A stretch of DNA of 42,006 bases from an uncultured Geobacteraceae bacterium (GTDB taxonomy: Bacteria; Desulfobacterota; Desulfuromonadia; Geobacterales; CAIOGM01): assembly GCA_903902345.1 (NCBI GenBank), contig CAIUUR010000102.1, forward strand, positions 1-42,006. Reading direction: 5' to 3'. This document shows, piece after piece, positions 1 through 9,088 of the stretch (its first letter is position 1; every line of letters starts with the position of its first letter). A model generated the notes under the pieces. It made no database searches. It had not been told where the DNA came from and worked only from the letters and a program-made list of their open reading frames with translations. The position numbers were made by a program, and so were the translations under genes.

Positions 1-124
1 GGGAGCGACGGCGTGACTTCGGGCACCACCGACAGTCGCATTCAGACGTGAACCCTCCCGTGAGGACCCTCTATCAGCTACGGTCCATGGTTCGTGCGTC
101 AGCAATGCGCTACCTGTGGCTCCG

Positions 125-153
125 TTGACTTTGCCCGTTGCAATTGATATAAT
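125..153 (+). promoter_or_regulatory. sigma70-type promoter upstream of the OmpA-like lipoprotein gene
   Basis: TTGACT (125-130), 17-nt spacer, TATAAT (148-153); about 75 nt upstream of the ATG at 229. Confidence 0.75.
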
Positions 154-228
154 GTCTGGTCATAGTCTGGATTTTACCCCGAGCCCAGCCCTGTTCCCGT
201 TCCCCACTTTTTACTTCCGGAGGTCCCC

Positions 229-1089
229 ATGGGCTTGACCTGTTCCCGACTTCTCCTCCCGGTTCTCCTCCTTATTACCGCAGGGGGGTGTGTTTCCACC
301 GGAACCTTCGACCGGAAGGTGGCCGAAGTGGCGACTCTGACCCAGGAAACGGCCCGATTGCGTCAGGAAGGGGCCGACCGGGTCAGGAGCGAAGGTGACC
401 GGGTAGCGGAGCTGGCGGAACTGGCGAGTCGGGTGACGGCGCTGACGGTGCTCAACAGAAAATGCGAGGCCGACAGGAAGGTCGTGGAAGGACTTCTCAG
501 GGCAAAGGAAGATACTCTTTCCACCACCGTCATCGATCTCCGGCAGAAGAACGCCGAGCTTGCGGGGAGCAATCTCTCGCTGAAACAGGATATGGACGCC
601 CTCCTGAAGAGCAGGAGCGGAGATGTCAGAAAAACCGGTTCGATCTACGAAGAGTTGCTGGGGCTTATGAAAGATGAAGTTGCCCGGGGTGAAGCAACCG
701 TTTCGGAATTGCAGGGTACCCTGACGGTGACCCTGTTCGAACCACTCCTTTTTGACCCCGGTGCGGCGGATCTCAAGCCGACGGCTGGAGCAACGCTGCG
801 GAAACTGGCGGGGTATCTCAACGGGGTGAAGGGGAAAGGCATTCGGGTGGAAGGGGACACCGAAACGGTCCTGAGCGCCTCCTGGTCGCTGCAAAAGTAC
901 CCCTCCGGGTGGGAGCTGGCGGCGGCCCGGGCCGTCACGGTGGCCCGGGCCCTCCAGCAGGAAGGGGTCAGCCCCCTTCTCCTGTCGGCGGTTTCCCATG
1001 GAGAATACCGCCCGTTGTCGGACAACATCTCCGAGCTCGGCCGGGCCAGGAATCGGCGGATTCAGCTTGTCATCATCCCCAAAGAGTGA
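229..1089 (+). CDS. OmpA/MotB C-terminal domain lipoprotein
   Basis: Signal peptide with lipobox ITAGGC; coiled-coil N-terminal half; C-terminal OmpA-like segment (LFDPGAADLKPTAG...ELAAARAVTVARAL...GRARNRRIQLVI). Confidence 0.85.
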   Translation: MGLTCSRLLLPVLLLITAGGCVSTGTFDRKVAEVATLTQETARLRQEGADRVRSEGDRVAELAELASRVTALTVLNRKCEADRKVVEGLLRAKEDTLSTTVIDLRQKNAELAGSNLSLKQDMDALLKSRSGDVRKTGSIYEELLGLMKDEVARGEATVSELQGTLTVTLFEPLLFDPGAADLKPTAGATLRKLAGYLNGVKGKGIRVEGDTETVLSASWSLQKYPSGWELAAARAVTVARALQQEGVSPLLLSAVSHGEYRPLSDNISELGRARNRRIQLVIIPKE

Positions 1090-1094
1090 GTCAG

Positions 1095-1790
1095 ATGAAA
1101 AAAAAACAGCCCCTCCCTAAACCGAAAGAATTCACTCCGGCCCCGTTCACGGCGCTGAAGGGGTTGGCCGTGAAGGCGTCAGCCGTTTCTTCCCCGGCAC
1201 CGACGCCTCCTCCACCGGCGCCGCTACCGCCGACAGAAGATGAAGATGATCTTGACCTGTTTTTTCGGGCAGTCTCCGATGTCAGGCCGCTGCCATCGCT
1301 CCGGCGGAAAGATGCTTCCTCCGTGCCTCCGCCCTCCCCGGTTTTGCGTGTACGAAAGCTGGAAGAAGAGGACAGCGCGTTGTTTCTCGCGTCGCTGACG
1401 GGGATGGATGTCCGGTTCCAGGACGAACTTCCCGAGGAGGACAGTGTTGTGCTGTCTTGCGTTCCGGCCAGCCGGTTCAAGCAGCTCAGAAGGGGGACCC
1501 TCAAGATCAGGATGGAGCTTGATCTGCATGGTTTGACCCGTGAGGAGGCCCTGGAAAGTCTCGGGCGGTTCATCGAAGGCGCCTGGCAGAGAGAATTGAA
1601 GGCGGTGCTTGTTATTACCGGCAAGGGGAACAATTCTCCCGGTGAACCGGTTCTTCAGGCGGCGGTTGACGGTTGGTTGCGGGAGCAGGGGAAAGAAAGA
1701 GTCGTGGAGTTCGCCTCGGCTCCCCGTCAGCTGGGTGGTGCCGGTGCCTTTGTCGTTTTTCTCAGACCTCATTTGGAAGACATACCTTGA
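1095..1790 (+). CDS. Smr (MutS2 C-terminal-like) domain protein with Pro-rich N-terminus
   Basis: Smr motif MELDLHGLTREEAL...VLVITGKGNNSPGEPVLQAAVDGWL; start moved to ATG 1095 (MKKKQPLPK), just after the upstream stop. Confidence 0.85.
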   Translation: MKKKQPLPKPKEFTPAPFTALKGLAVKASAVSSPAPTPPPPAPLPPTEDEDDLDLFFRAVSDVRPLPSLRRKDASSVPPPSPVLRVRKLEEEDSALFLASLTGMDVRFQDELPEEDSVVLSCVPASRFKQLRRGTLKIRMELDLHGLTREEALESLGRFIEGAWQRELKAVLVITGKGNNSPGEPVLQAAVDGWLREQGKERVVEFASAPRQLGGAGAFVVFLRPHLEDIP

Positions 1791-1818
1791 AATAGTTGTT
1801 TGAACGGGAAGTTATAAT

Positions 1819-2721
1819 TTGCACTGTCATCATGATGAATTAGACGCTCTTCCCTTGAGGAACGCCGAACCGGATACGATCTGGTGCTGTTTTGGTTACG
1901 GACCTGATGTCTGCATCCGGTACGAACGGCAGGGGCGTGGCCCGGTCCCGGTAATCCTCCTTCATGGCTTTGCCGCCTCCCGAACCACCTGGGATGATCT
2001 CAGGGTCCGCTTTTCTCTCACACAATACACTCTTTATCTCATCGATCTTAAAGGATTCGGTCGTTCTTCAACGCCCCGTGACGGCGATTACAGCCCTGTC
2101 GAACAGGCGGCGATAATCCTGGGTTTAATGGCTGAACTACAGTTACGCGGCGCCGTACTGGCAGGACATTCCTATGGAGGGACGGTAGCACTTCTTGCGG
2201 TGCTCATGGCACGCCGGTCAGCATGGCGTGGGCTCTTTACGGGACTGGTGCTCATGGGCGCTCCGGCCTGGCCCCAGCCGCTCCCGAAGTTTTTCCGCTA
2301 CCTGAAGACTCCATTTCTGGGAAGCGCCCTGCTGAAGATTCTCCCCAACCGGTATGTTGTAACCAGGGCACTGAAATCGATCTATTACGATAAAAAGCTG
2401 GTGGACGACCTTCATCGGGAGCGTTATGCCGACAGTTTTAAAGGGAGCGGGACGGTAAATGCCCTGATTCGCACCGTGCGCCAGATGGTGCCGAAGGAGT
2501 GGGAGGAAATTTGTTCCGCATATCCTCTTCTGGAGACACCACTCCTGCTCATCTGGGGAAGGGAAGATCGGGTGGTGAGGCTCTGGCAGGGGGAGCGGCT
2601 CCGGGATACGATTCCCGGGGCTCGACTGGAGATCATGGAGGGGTGCGGGCATAATCCCCATGAGGAGTGTCCCGACGAATGTTGGAGGATCATCCTGCAG
2701 TTTCTGAAAGAGGTGGGTTAA
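1819..2721 (+). CDS. alpha/beta hydrolase
   Basis: VILLHGFAASRTTWDDL, nucleophile elbow GHSYGGT, C-terminal GCGHNPHEE; annotated start is TTG and uncertain. Confidence 0.85.
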   Translation: MHCHHDELDALPLRNAEPDTIWCCFGYGPDVCIRYERQGRGPVPVILLHGFAASRTTWDDLRVRFSLTQYTLYLIDLKGFGRSSTPRDGDYSPVEQAAIILGLMAELQLRGAVLAGHSYGGTVALLAVLMARRSAWRGLFTGLVLMGAPAWPQPLPKFFRYLKTPFLGSALLKILPNRYVVTRALKSIYYDKKLVDDLHRERYADSFKGSGTVNALIRTVRQMVPKEWEEICSAYPLLETPLLLIWGREDRVVRLWQGERLRDTIPGARLEIMEGCGHNPHEECPDECWRIILQFLKEVG

Positions 2722-2728
2722 ATCCGTC

Positions 2729-2757
2729 TTGAAACCATGACAATTTGCCGCTACACT
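2729..2757 (+). promoter_or_regulatory. candidate sigma70 promoter upstream of rpe
   Basis: TTGAAA - 17 nt - TACACT, about 48 nt upstream of the rpe ATG. Confidence 0.45.
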
Positions 2758-2804
2758 GCATCACATCGTTTCCGCCTGACCATCTACCGCTCCCGGAGTA
2801 ACCC

Positions 2805-3470
2805 ATGAAAAAGATTGCACCATCTATCCTATCCGCCGATTTCTGCCGACTGGGTGAAGAGATCCGGGCCGTGGAGGCGGCAGGGGCCGATTACATCCAT
2901 GTGGACGTCATGGACGGCCACTTCGTGCCCAACATCACCATCGGGCCGCCGGTGGTGGCCTCCATCCGTAAGGTGACCGCTCTTCCCCTGGATGTCCATC
3001 TGATGATCGAGAATCCCGGCCGCTACATCGCCGACTTTGCCAAGGCGGGGGCCGATCTCATCGTGGTGCATGCCGAGGCCGATGTTCACCTCCACCGCAC
3101 CGTGCAGCTCATCAAGTCGCTGGGGAAAAAGGCCGGGGTTTCTCTGAATCCCGCCACCTCCCTGCACGTTCTCGACCATATCATCGAGGATCTGGACTTG
3201 GTTCTCCTCATGACCGTTAACCCCGGATTCGGGGGGCAGGCCTTCATCGAATCGTGCCTCCCCAAGATCCAGGCGGTTCGCGCACTCCTGGACCGGCGCG
3301 GTCTGGAGGCGGAACTGGAGGTGGACGGAGGGGTCACGGTGGAGAACATAGCTCGGATCTCCCATGCCGGCGCCGACGTTTTCGTGGCGGGGAGCGCCGT
3401 CTTCAATGGCGGGGATTACGCCGCCACCATGGGGGAGATGCGGCGACGGTTTCGGGAACCGCTTCTCTGA
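2805..3470 (+). CDS. rpe: ribulose-phosphate 3-epimerase
   Basis: [20 protein letters not shown]...[20 protein letters not shown]...[13 protein letters not shown]...EVDGGV; full-length match to the Rpe family. Confidence 0.97.
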   Translation: MKKIAPSILSADFCRLGEEIRAVEAAGADYIHVDVMDGHFVPNITIGPPVVASIRKVTALPLDVHLMIENPGRYIADFAKAGADLIVVHAEADVHLHRTVQLIKSLGKKAGVSLNPATSLHVLDHIIEDLDLVLLMTVNPGFGGQAFIESCLPKIQAVRALLDRRGLEAELEVDGGVTVENIARISHAGADVFVAGSAVFNGGDYAATMGEMRRRFREPLL

Positions 3471-4126
3471 TGGCGCCCTCGCCCTCTCCGGGTAATGGCG
3501 GAGAGTGGGAGGAGATGGAACAGCTTCGCCGGTTGCTGCAGGGTCGCCGCCGGCTGATCCTGCCGTCCGGTCCGGTCCCGGCGGCGGTCCTCCTCCCCCT
3601 GTTCCACGAAGACGGCTCCTGGAATGTTCTCCTCACCAAGCGTACTGAGCATCTCACCCACCACGGCGGCGAGATCTCCTTTCCCGGCGGAGTCCGCCAG
3701 GATGACGACCCCGATCTGCTGGCCACCGCCCTGCGGGAGTGTTGGGAAGAGGTGGGGATCAGGCCGGAAGATGTTGATCTTCTCGGTACCCTGGACGACA
3801 TCGTCTCCGTTCACAATTACCTCGTAACCCCCTTCGTCGGAGTCATCCCGTCTCAGTACCCCTTCAACATCAGCCAGGACGAGATCCAACGGCTCATCGT
3901 GATTCCGGTGGCGGAGTTGCTCCGTCCCGAGATCTATCGAGTGGAGGATTGGAGCTGGAAGGGGCGGAAGATGCCGGTTTCATTCTTTACCTCCGGAGAG
4001 GATGAGGTCTGGGGGCTCACCGCCGCCATCCTGAGGCAGTTTCTCGACCTGATACAACCCGCTGCCGCACAAGAAGCTTGCGATGCCTCCACAGACTGCC
4101 ACCATTCCCCGGATTCTCATTGTTGA
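3470..4126 (+). CDS. Nudix hydrolase, CoA pyrophosphatase type
   Basis: Nudix box GGVRQDDDPDLLATALRECWEEVGI; start ATG 3470 overlaps the rpe stop (ATGA-type overlap). Confidence 0.9.
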   Translation: MAPSPSPGNGGEWEEMEQLRRLLQGRRRLILPSGPVPAAVLLPLFHEDGSWNVLLTKRTEHLTHHGGEISFPGGVRQDDDPDLLATALRECWEEVGIRPEDVDLLGTLDDIVSVHNYLVTPFVGVIPSQYPFNISQDEIQRLIVIPVAELLRPEIYRVEDWSWKGRKMPVSFFTSGEDEVWGLTAAILRQFLDLIQPAAAQEACDASTDCHHSPDSHC

Positions 4127-4160
4127 GTACGAATTGGTAACCACCTACCGGGAGATCCCC

Positions 4161-4973
4161 ATGTCATCACCGTTGCCCGAACTATTCGACGCACATTTCC
4201 ACATCATCGATAGCCGGTTCCCCCTGACCCCCAACAATGGGTACCTGCCGGAGCCCTTCGGCTGCGGTGACTATCTGTCCCGGATGAGCGGTTACAACCT
4301 GGTGGGGGGGGCCGTCGTCTCCGGCTCTTTTCAGGGGTTCGATCAGGGGTATCTGGTGGAGGCCCTAGGGGTGTTGGGGGCCGGTTTCGTGGGGGTCACC
4401 CAGCTTCCGGCGACTGTTTCCGATGGGGAGCTTCTTTATCTCAACGACGCGGGGGTGCGGGGATTACGGTTCAACCTGAAGCGGGGGGGATCGGAAGGGG
4501 TGGAACAGCTGGAGTCAATGGCGCGGCGCGTTTACGAACTTGTCGGCTGGCACGTGGAGCTCTACGTGGAGTCGCGGGATCTGGGGGAGCTCCTTGGCGC
4601 CCTGGCAGAGCTCCCTGCGGTGAGCATCGACCATCTGGGGCTTGGTGGGGAGGGGTTCAAGAGCCTGCTGCTGCTGGCGGAACAGGGGGTCAGGGTCAAG
4701 GCGACGGGGTTCGGCAGGGTCGATTTCCCGGTGAAAACCGCCCTCCGGGATCTCTACGCGGCCAATCCGGCGGCGCTCATGTTCGGCACCGATCTCCCCT
4801 CCACCCGGGCGCCCCGCCCCTACGAGGATGACGATGTTACCCTGGTTTTGGATGCCCTGGGAGAAGAGGGAGCCCGCCGGGTTTTTCATGATAACGCCGT
4901 CCATTTCTATCGTCTCGACGCACCCACCCCCAAAAAAACCTTGGCGCCCGCAAGGGGCGCCCCTACCTCGTAG
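4161..4973 (+). CDS. amidohydrolase-2 family TIM-barrel metal hydrolase
   Basis: LFDAHFHIIDSRFPL at the N-terminus, SIDHLGLGG, LMFGTDLP near the C-terminus; last codons lie inside an inverted repeat. Confidence 0.85.
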   Translation: MSSPLPELFDAHFHIIDSRFPLTPNNGYLPEPFGCGDYLSRMSGYNLVGGAVVSGSFQGFDQGYLVEALGVLGAGFVGVTQLPATVSDGELLYLNDAGVRGLRFNLKRGGSEGVEQLESMARRVYELVGWHVELYVESRDLGELLGALAELPAVSIDHLGLGGEGFKSLLLLAEQGVRVKATGFGRVDFPVKTALRDLYAANPAALMFGTDLPSTRAPRPYEDDDVTLVLDALGEEGARRVFHDNAVHFYRLDAPTPKKTLAPARGAPTS

Positions 4974-4993
4974 GGGTACCCCTTGCGGGTATC
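4943..4993. repeat. imperfect inverted repeat (REP-like hairpin) overlapping the 3' end of the amidohydrolase CDS
   Basis: GGCGCCCGCAAGGGGCGCCCCTAC / CTC / GTAGGGGTACCCCTTGCGGGTATC. Confidence 0.8.
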
Positions 4994-5100
4994 CGTTTTA
5001 CAACCGGCAGTTTCAATTGCACTCCCACACTCCTTGACTCCTGAAGTAGAACGCCGTACTATGCGGACAATGATGATTCCATACCCTCAGGAGGGTGGTT

Positions 5101-5427
5101 ATGAGCGATAAACAGTGGTCCGAAGTCAACCTTCTTCGTCCCAAGAAGGGGTATATGGGGGGGGAGGTTCTCATCACTTCGGTGATTCTCATCGGCTGGG
5201 GGGGGGCGACCTTCGGTTTTCAACTCCTCCAGAAATTTCTGGCCACGACTCCCCAGGGGGAAAACATCTTCACCCGCTACACCTTTTTCAATCTGCCGTT
5301 GAATGTCTGGTTCACCGGCCAGTTTCTTCCTCTCTGGTTTGTCATCCTCTGCATGATCTATAACCTTTACATCGACCGGCTGACGGAGCGGCACAGTCGC
5401 ACGAGATATCCCTATGAACATGAGTGA
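5101..5427 (+). CDS. DUF4212 family small subunit of a sodium/solute symporter
   Basis: About 108 aa, two hydrophobic segments, NLPLNVWFTGQFLPLWFVILCMIYN; immediately precedes and overlaps the symporter gene. Confidence 0.88.
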   Translation: MSDKQWSEVNLLRPKKGYMGGEVLITSVILIGWGGATFGFQLLQKFLATTPQGENIFTRYTFFNLPLNVWFTGQFLPLWFVILCMIYNLYIDRLTERHSRTRYPYEHE

Positions 5428-6949
5428 CCTCCAGATCAAGTTCGTTCCCCTGGTCATTGCCGTCGTAGTCCTAACTTCCTTTCTCCTGGTGGGGCTCCTC
5501 CACAAGGTGCGGGAAAGCTCCGATTACGGCCTGGGGGGACGCTCCATCGGTCGGCTGGGGAGCGGCGCCGCCATCGCCAGCAACTGGATGAGCGCCGCCA
5601 GTTTTCTGGGGATGGCCGGTTTCTTCTACCTGTACGGTTACCTGGGGCTGGCGTGCGTTATCGGTTGGACCGGCGGGTACGTCCTGCTCCTCATCCTCCT
5701 GGCAGGGCAGATTCGGCGTTTCGGCAAGTACACCGCCCCGGATTTCGTGGGAGAACGGTACGACTCACCCGCGGCGAGGCTCATTTCAGCTCTTATCTCC
5801 GTCACCATCTCGGTGATCTACTGTGCCGCCCAGTTCAAGGGGATAGGAATCCTCTTCGGTTGGCTGTTTGGTCTTCCCTACACGACCGCGGTCACCTTCG
5901 GGTCCATTGCCGTGATCTCCTACGTAGTTTTCGCCGGTTCCCAGGGGGTGATGAAGAACCAGCAGTTGCAGTACACCATCCTCATCATCTCCTTCATCGT
6001 TCCCCTCATGTTCCTGGCGAAAAAACTGGGGTATTTCTGGCTGTTGCCCCAGTTCGGCTACGGTGCGGCGCTCCCTCAGCTCTCTCCCGAGTTCAGGAGC
6101 AGCTTTACCCTTCCTTTTGCCGGATCGTCGCTGTTCCAGTGGTCGGCTCTCTGTTTTACGCTGATGGTAGGGACTGCCGGGCTCCCCCATGTCCTCTCCC
6201 GATTTTACATTGTGCCGAACATCCGTGATGCCCGCTGGAGTCTGGTCTGGGGACTCTACTTCATCGCTCTCATCTACTGGTCGGCCCCGGCCTACGCCGT
6301 CTTTGCCCGGCTTCTTGAGGCCAAAAGCGGTGTTGTTCCCGATCTTGCCACAGCCCGGGGGATGGCGGACATGATCGTTATCACGGCGGCAACCAAGGGG
6401 GGGCTTCCCCTCTGGCTGGTTGGTGTCCTGGCCGCCGGGGGGTTGAGCGCCGCTTTCGCCACCGTGTCGGGACTACTCATGACCGGCGCCGCCTCCTGCT
6501 CCCACGACATCTATGCCGGTCTCCTCCATCCCGCCGCCTCGGAGTATCGGAAGATGCGAGTTGCCAAGGGGTGTACCCTCCTCCTGGCGCTGGCCGTTTA
6601 CCTCATCGCGGTGAATCCCCCGGGACTCATCGTGGAGATCACCGCCGTGGCCTTCGCCCTGGCCGGCAACACCATCTTCCCTGCCTTCCTCCTGGGGATC
6701 TGGTGGGGGAGGGCTAACCGGCAGGGAATCATCACCGGCATGCTCCTGGGAGTTCTGATTACCTTTGCCGCACCGCTTTTCGGCACGTTTATCCCTACGC
6801 TGGCCACAATCTTCCCCGTGACCTCTTCGGCTCTCTGCGGCGCCCCCCTGGTTATTCTCGTCACCATCGTCGTGTCGCTCCTGACCCCTCCGCCGCCTGA
6901 ACGGATTCGACGCTTCCTGGCCACGGAAGTCCACGGTCATCTGGATTAG
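5414..6949 (+). CDS. sodium/solute symporter (SSS family, ActP-like)
   Basis: Multi-pass membrane protein; ASNWMSAASFLGMAGFFYLYGY, YTAPDFVGERYDSPAARL, GGLSAAFATVSGLLMTGAASCSHDIY. Confidence 0.93.
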   Translation: MNMSDLQIKFVPLVIAVVVLTSFLLVGLLHKVRESSDYGLGGRSIGRLGSGAAIASNWMSAASFLGMAGFFYLYGYLGLACVIGWTGGYVLLLILLAGQIRRFGKYTAPDFVGERYDSPAARLISALISVTISVIYCAAQFKGIGILFGWLFGLPYTTAVTFGSIAVISYVVFAGSQGVMKNQQLQYTILIISFIVPLMFLAKKLGYFWLLPQFGYGAALPQLSPEFRSSFTLPFAGSSLFQWSALCFTLMVGTAGLPHVLSRFYIVPNIRDARWSLVWGLYFIALIYWSAPAYAVFARLLEAKSGVVPDLATARGMADMIVITAATKGGLPLWLVGVLAAGGLSAAFATVSGLLMTGAASCSHDIYAGLLHPAASEYRKMRVAKGCTLLLALAVYLIAVNPPGLIVEITAVAFALAGNTIFPAFLLGIWWGRANRQGIITGMLLGVLITFAAPLFGTFIPTLATIFPVTSSALCGAPLVILVTIVVSLLTPPPPERIRRFLATEVHGHLD

Positions 6950-6960
6950 GAGGAGAAAGG

Positions 6961-7047
6961 ATGTTTACGCGGTTCGACATCGAAGAATCACCTCTGCGGG
7001 CCTCATCCCTTGTGAAGGTTATTGCCGAGGAGGGAATAACCCTATGA
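6961..7047 (+). CDS. 28-aa small ORF, translationally coupled to the downstream gene
   Basis: TAGGAGGAGAAAGG Shine-Dalgarno directly before ATG 6961; encodes MFTRFDIEESPLRASSLVKVIAEEGITL; TGA overlaps the next ATG (ATGA). Confidence 0.5.
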   Translation: MFTRFDIEESPLRASSLVKVIAEEGITL

Positions 7048-8294
7048 CAGACCGGGTGACGAAAAAGCTCTTTGATGAGATCTGCGAAGGGATCTTCCGG
7101 GAATTTCGATTGCTCCCGGGAGATGAGGGACGTGAACTGCTGCTGCAGGTCTCGAACAACCTGGAGCGGGAAATAACCGCCGAGCAACAGTTCCAACATG
7201 AATTCGGGAGATTACGGGACGAACTCCTCCGGGTCGATGGGCCGGGTGAATTAGCGCGACTGCACGGACATCTGGCCGGACTGGTTGCTGCCTCCTTCCG
7301 CCGCCGACAGTCGGCTCCTGCCCTGCACGTGCTCTGCAGTGCGGTGCTGGATATGACCGTCACCCAGGCGCTCCGGCTGGCGGTAGAAGGTCTTGCGGAA
7401 GAGGGGTTGGGAAGTGCGCCGCCGTACGCCTGGCTGGTCATGGGTGCGGCCGGTCGGCGAGAGGCAACCCTACCTCAGGAACTGGAAGGTCTGCTGGTCC
7501 ACGGACCGGGTGCGGAAGAGGCCGCCTACTGTGCCGCCATGGCGGGAAGGGCGATCTCCATCCTGGGGCAGTGCGGTATCCGGAGCAGCAAACGAGGGAT
7601 CATGCCCGATCGACCTGCCTGGCGCGCATCTCCGGAGGAGTGGGAAGAACGGCTGGAAGAGCTCTGCCGGCGGGAGCGTGGCCCCGGTTCCCGGTCGGCT
7701 CGTTCCGGTCTCCGTCTGGGGGAGTTCTTCCCCCGGCGAGCCACAAACCTGAGCACCCCGCTCTTCGAACTGGCGGACCTGAGGGTCGTCGCGGGGAATC
7801 ACGACCTGGGGGACAAACTGCGGCTCCAGGTTCGGGCTGCGGCGCAGCGGCATCCCGCCTGTATCCTGGAGGCGGCGCAGACCGTGGCATCGCTCCCCTC
7901 CCCTTTCAACTTTTTCGGTAAGTACCGGGTCGAGCGGTCAGGCCCCCATCGGGGGATGATTGAGCTGGATCGCTGGGGCTCTCTCCCTCTGATCTCCATG
8001 GTTCGTCTCCAGGCCGTGACAGTGGGGATTGCCGAAACCGGCACCCTGGAGCGGATTCGGTTGCTCCTCAAGAGAGGCGCTTTGGATGTGGCGCTGGGCA
8101 AACAACTTCTCCTGGGGGGAGTCGAGATTTTTCGCTTGAAGGCGGAACTGGATGCCCGGGAGGAAGTGGGGAACGGCGGATGGCTGTCTCCCGGCGAACT
8201 CTCCCCCACCGACGGAAAAGCCCTACGGGAAGCATTGGAGTCCATCTCCACTCTTCAGAAGGTCATCCACAGCAGTCTGGCCCAACAGGTGTGA
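7044..8294 (+). CDS. DUF294-like putative nucleotidyltransferase / substrate-binding protein
   Basis: PPYAWLVMGAAGRREATLPQELEGLLV corresponds to the NTase GSxGRxExTLxTDQD region; downstream PAWRASPEEWEERLEEL and ADLRVVAGNHDLGDKLR are typical of DUF294 partners of SSS symporters. Confidence 0.8.
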   Translation: MTDRVTKKLFDEICEGIFREFRLLPGDEGRELLLQVSNNLEREITAEQQFQHEFGRLRDELLRVDGPGELARLHGHLAGLVAASFRRRQSAPALHVLCSAVLDMTVTQALRLAVEGLAEEGLGSAPPYAWLVMGAAGRREATLPQELEGLLVHGPGAEEAAYCAAMAGRAISILGQCGIRSSKRGIMPDRPAWRASPEEWEERLEELCRRERGPGSRSARSGLRLGEFFPRRATNLSTPLFELADLRVVAGNHDLGDKLRLQVRAAAQRHPACILEAAQTVASLPSPFNFFGKYRVERSGPHRGMIELDRWGSLPLISMVRLQAVTVGIAETGTLERIRLLLKRGALDVALGKQLLLGGVEIFRLKAELDAREEVGNGGWLSPGELSPTDGKALREALESISTLQKVIHSSLAQQV

Positions 8295-8296
8295 CG

Positions 8297-9085
8297 ATGC
8301 GTTTTTCCCTCTCATCCGGAACGCTCTTCACCTTTCCGCTCCCCAAGGCGTTCGAAATGGCCAAAGCTGCCGGTTTCGACGGAGTGGAACTGATCATCAA
8401 CCAGGAGTTTCAGCGAGTCAACAGCCGGGCGCTGATCAGGGAACTGGCGGAAATACACCCCATACACTCCATCCACGCACCCTTCATGATTCTGGACGGC
8501 TGGGGGGGGCCGGTGGATATGCTTCGGCGTAGCGTGGATCTGGCGGGGGAGGCGGGGATTGGACTCGTCAACTTCCATCCCCCCTCATGGCTGGGGTTCG
8601 AACTCCAGTACTGGCGCTGGCTGTACAAGATCGTCGATTTTCAGAGAGAGGTGGGGAGTGAGCAGGTCCTGGTCACCATGGAGAATATGCCGTGGGTGGG
8701 AAAGATGAAGATCAATCCTCACATCCTCTCGGTAACGGAGAAGATGGTGGAGTTTATTTCCCAACGAAACCTCTACCTGACCTTCGATACGACGCATCTG
8801 GGATCGGGCAAGACCAATTTTATCAATGATTTTTATTCTTTCTACAAATCGGGGAGAATCAGGAACATCCACTTCTCCGACTACGGCCACGGAAGGGAGC
8901 ACCTGATTCCCGGCCACGGCATCCTGCCGCTTACTCGTTTTCTCAACCACCTGAGCCAGACAAACTACGACGGCTGCTTCACCCTGGAACTCTCCCCCCA
9001 CGAATTTCCCCGGGACGAAGGACACATCATAGCGCTCCTCTCGGAAATCAGGGAGTTCCTCGTGCGGGAAACGACACCCCCCTAA
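8297..9085 (+). CDS. xylose isomerase-like TIM-barrel (AP endonuclease 2 superfamily) protein
   Basis: FEMAKAAGFDGVELII, HSIHAPF, VTMENMP, LTFDTTHLG, IRNIHFSDYGHGREHLIPGHGILP; start corrected to ATG 8297. Confidence 0.88.
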   Translation: MRFSLSSGTLFTFPLPKAFEMAKAAGFDGVELIINQEFQRVNSRALIRELAEIHPIHSIHAPFMILDGWGGPVDMLRRSVDLAGEAGIGLVNFHPPSWLGFELQYWRWLYKIVDFQREVGSEQVLVTMENMPWVGKMKINPHILSVTEKMVEFISQRNLYLTFDTTHLGSGKTNFINDFYSFYKSGRIRNIHFSDYGHGREHLIPGHGILPLTRFLNHLSQTNYDGCFTLELSPHEFPRDEGHIIALLSEIREFLVRETTPP

Positions 9086-9088
9086 AAC

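Noticed and set aside
1-51. Possible 3' end of an upstream CDS (…SDGVTSGTTDSRIQT*)
   Set aside because: Only 16 codons in the window and no recognisable motif; cannot be supported.
5083-5096. ACCCTCAGGAGGGT palindrome enclosing the RBS of the DUF4212 gene, as an RNA thermometer or switch
   Set aside because: Only four pairs with a six-nt loop; too small to claim regulation.
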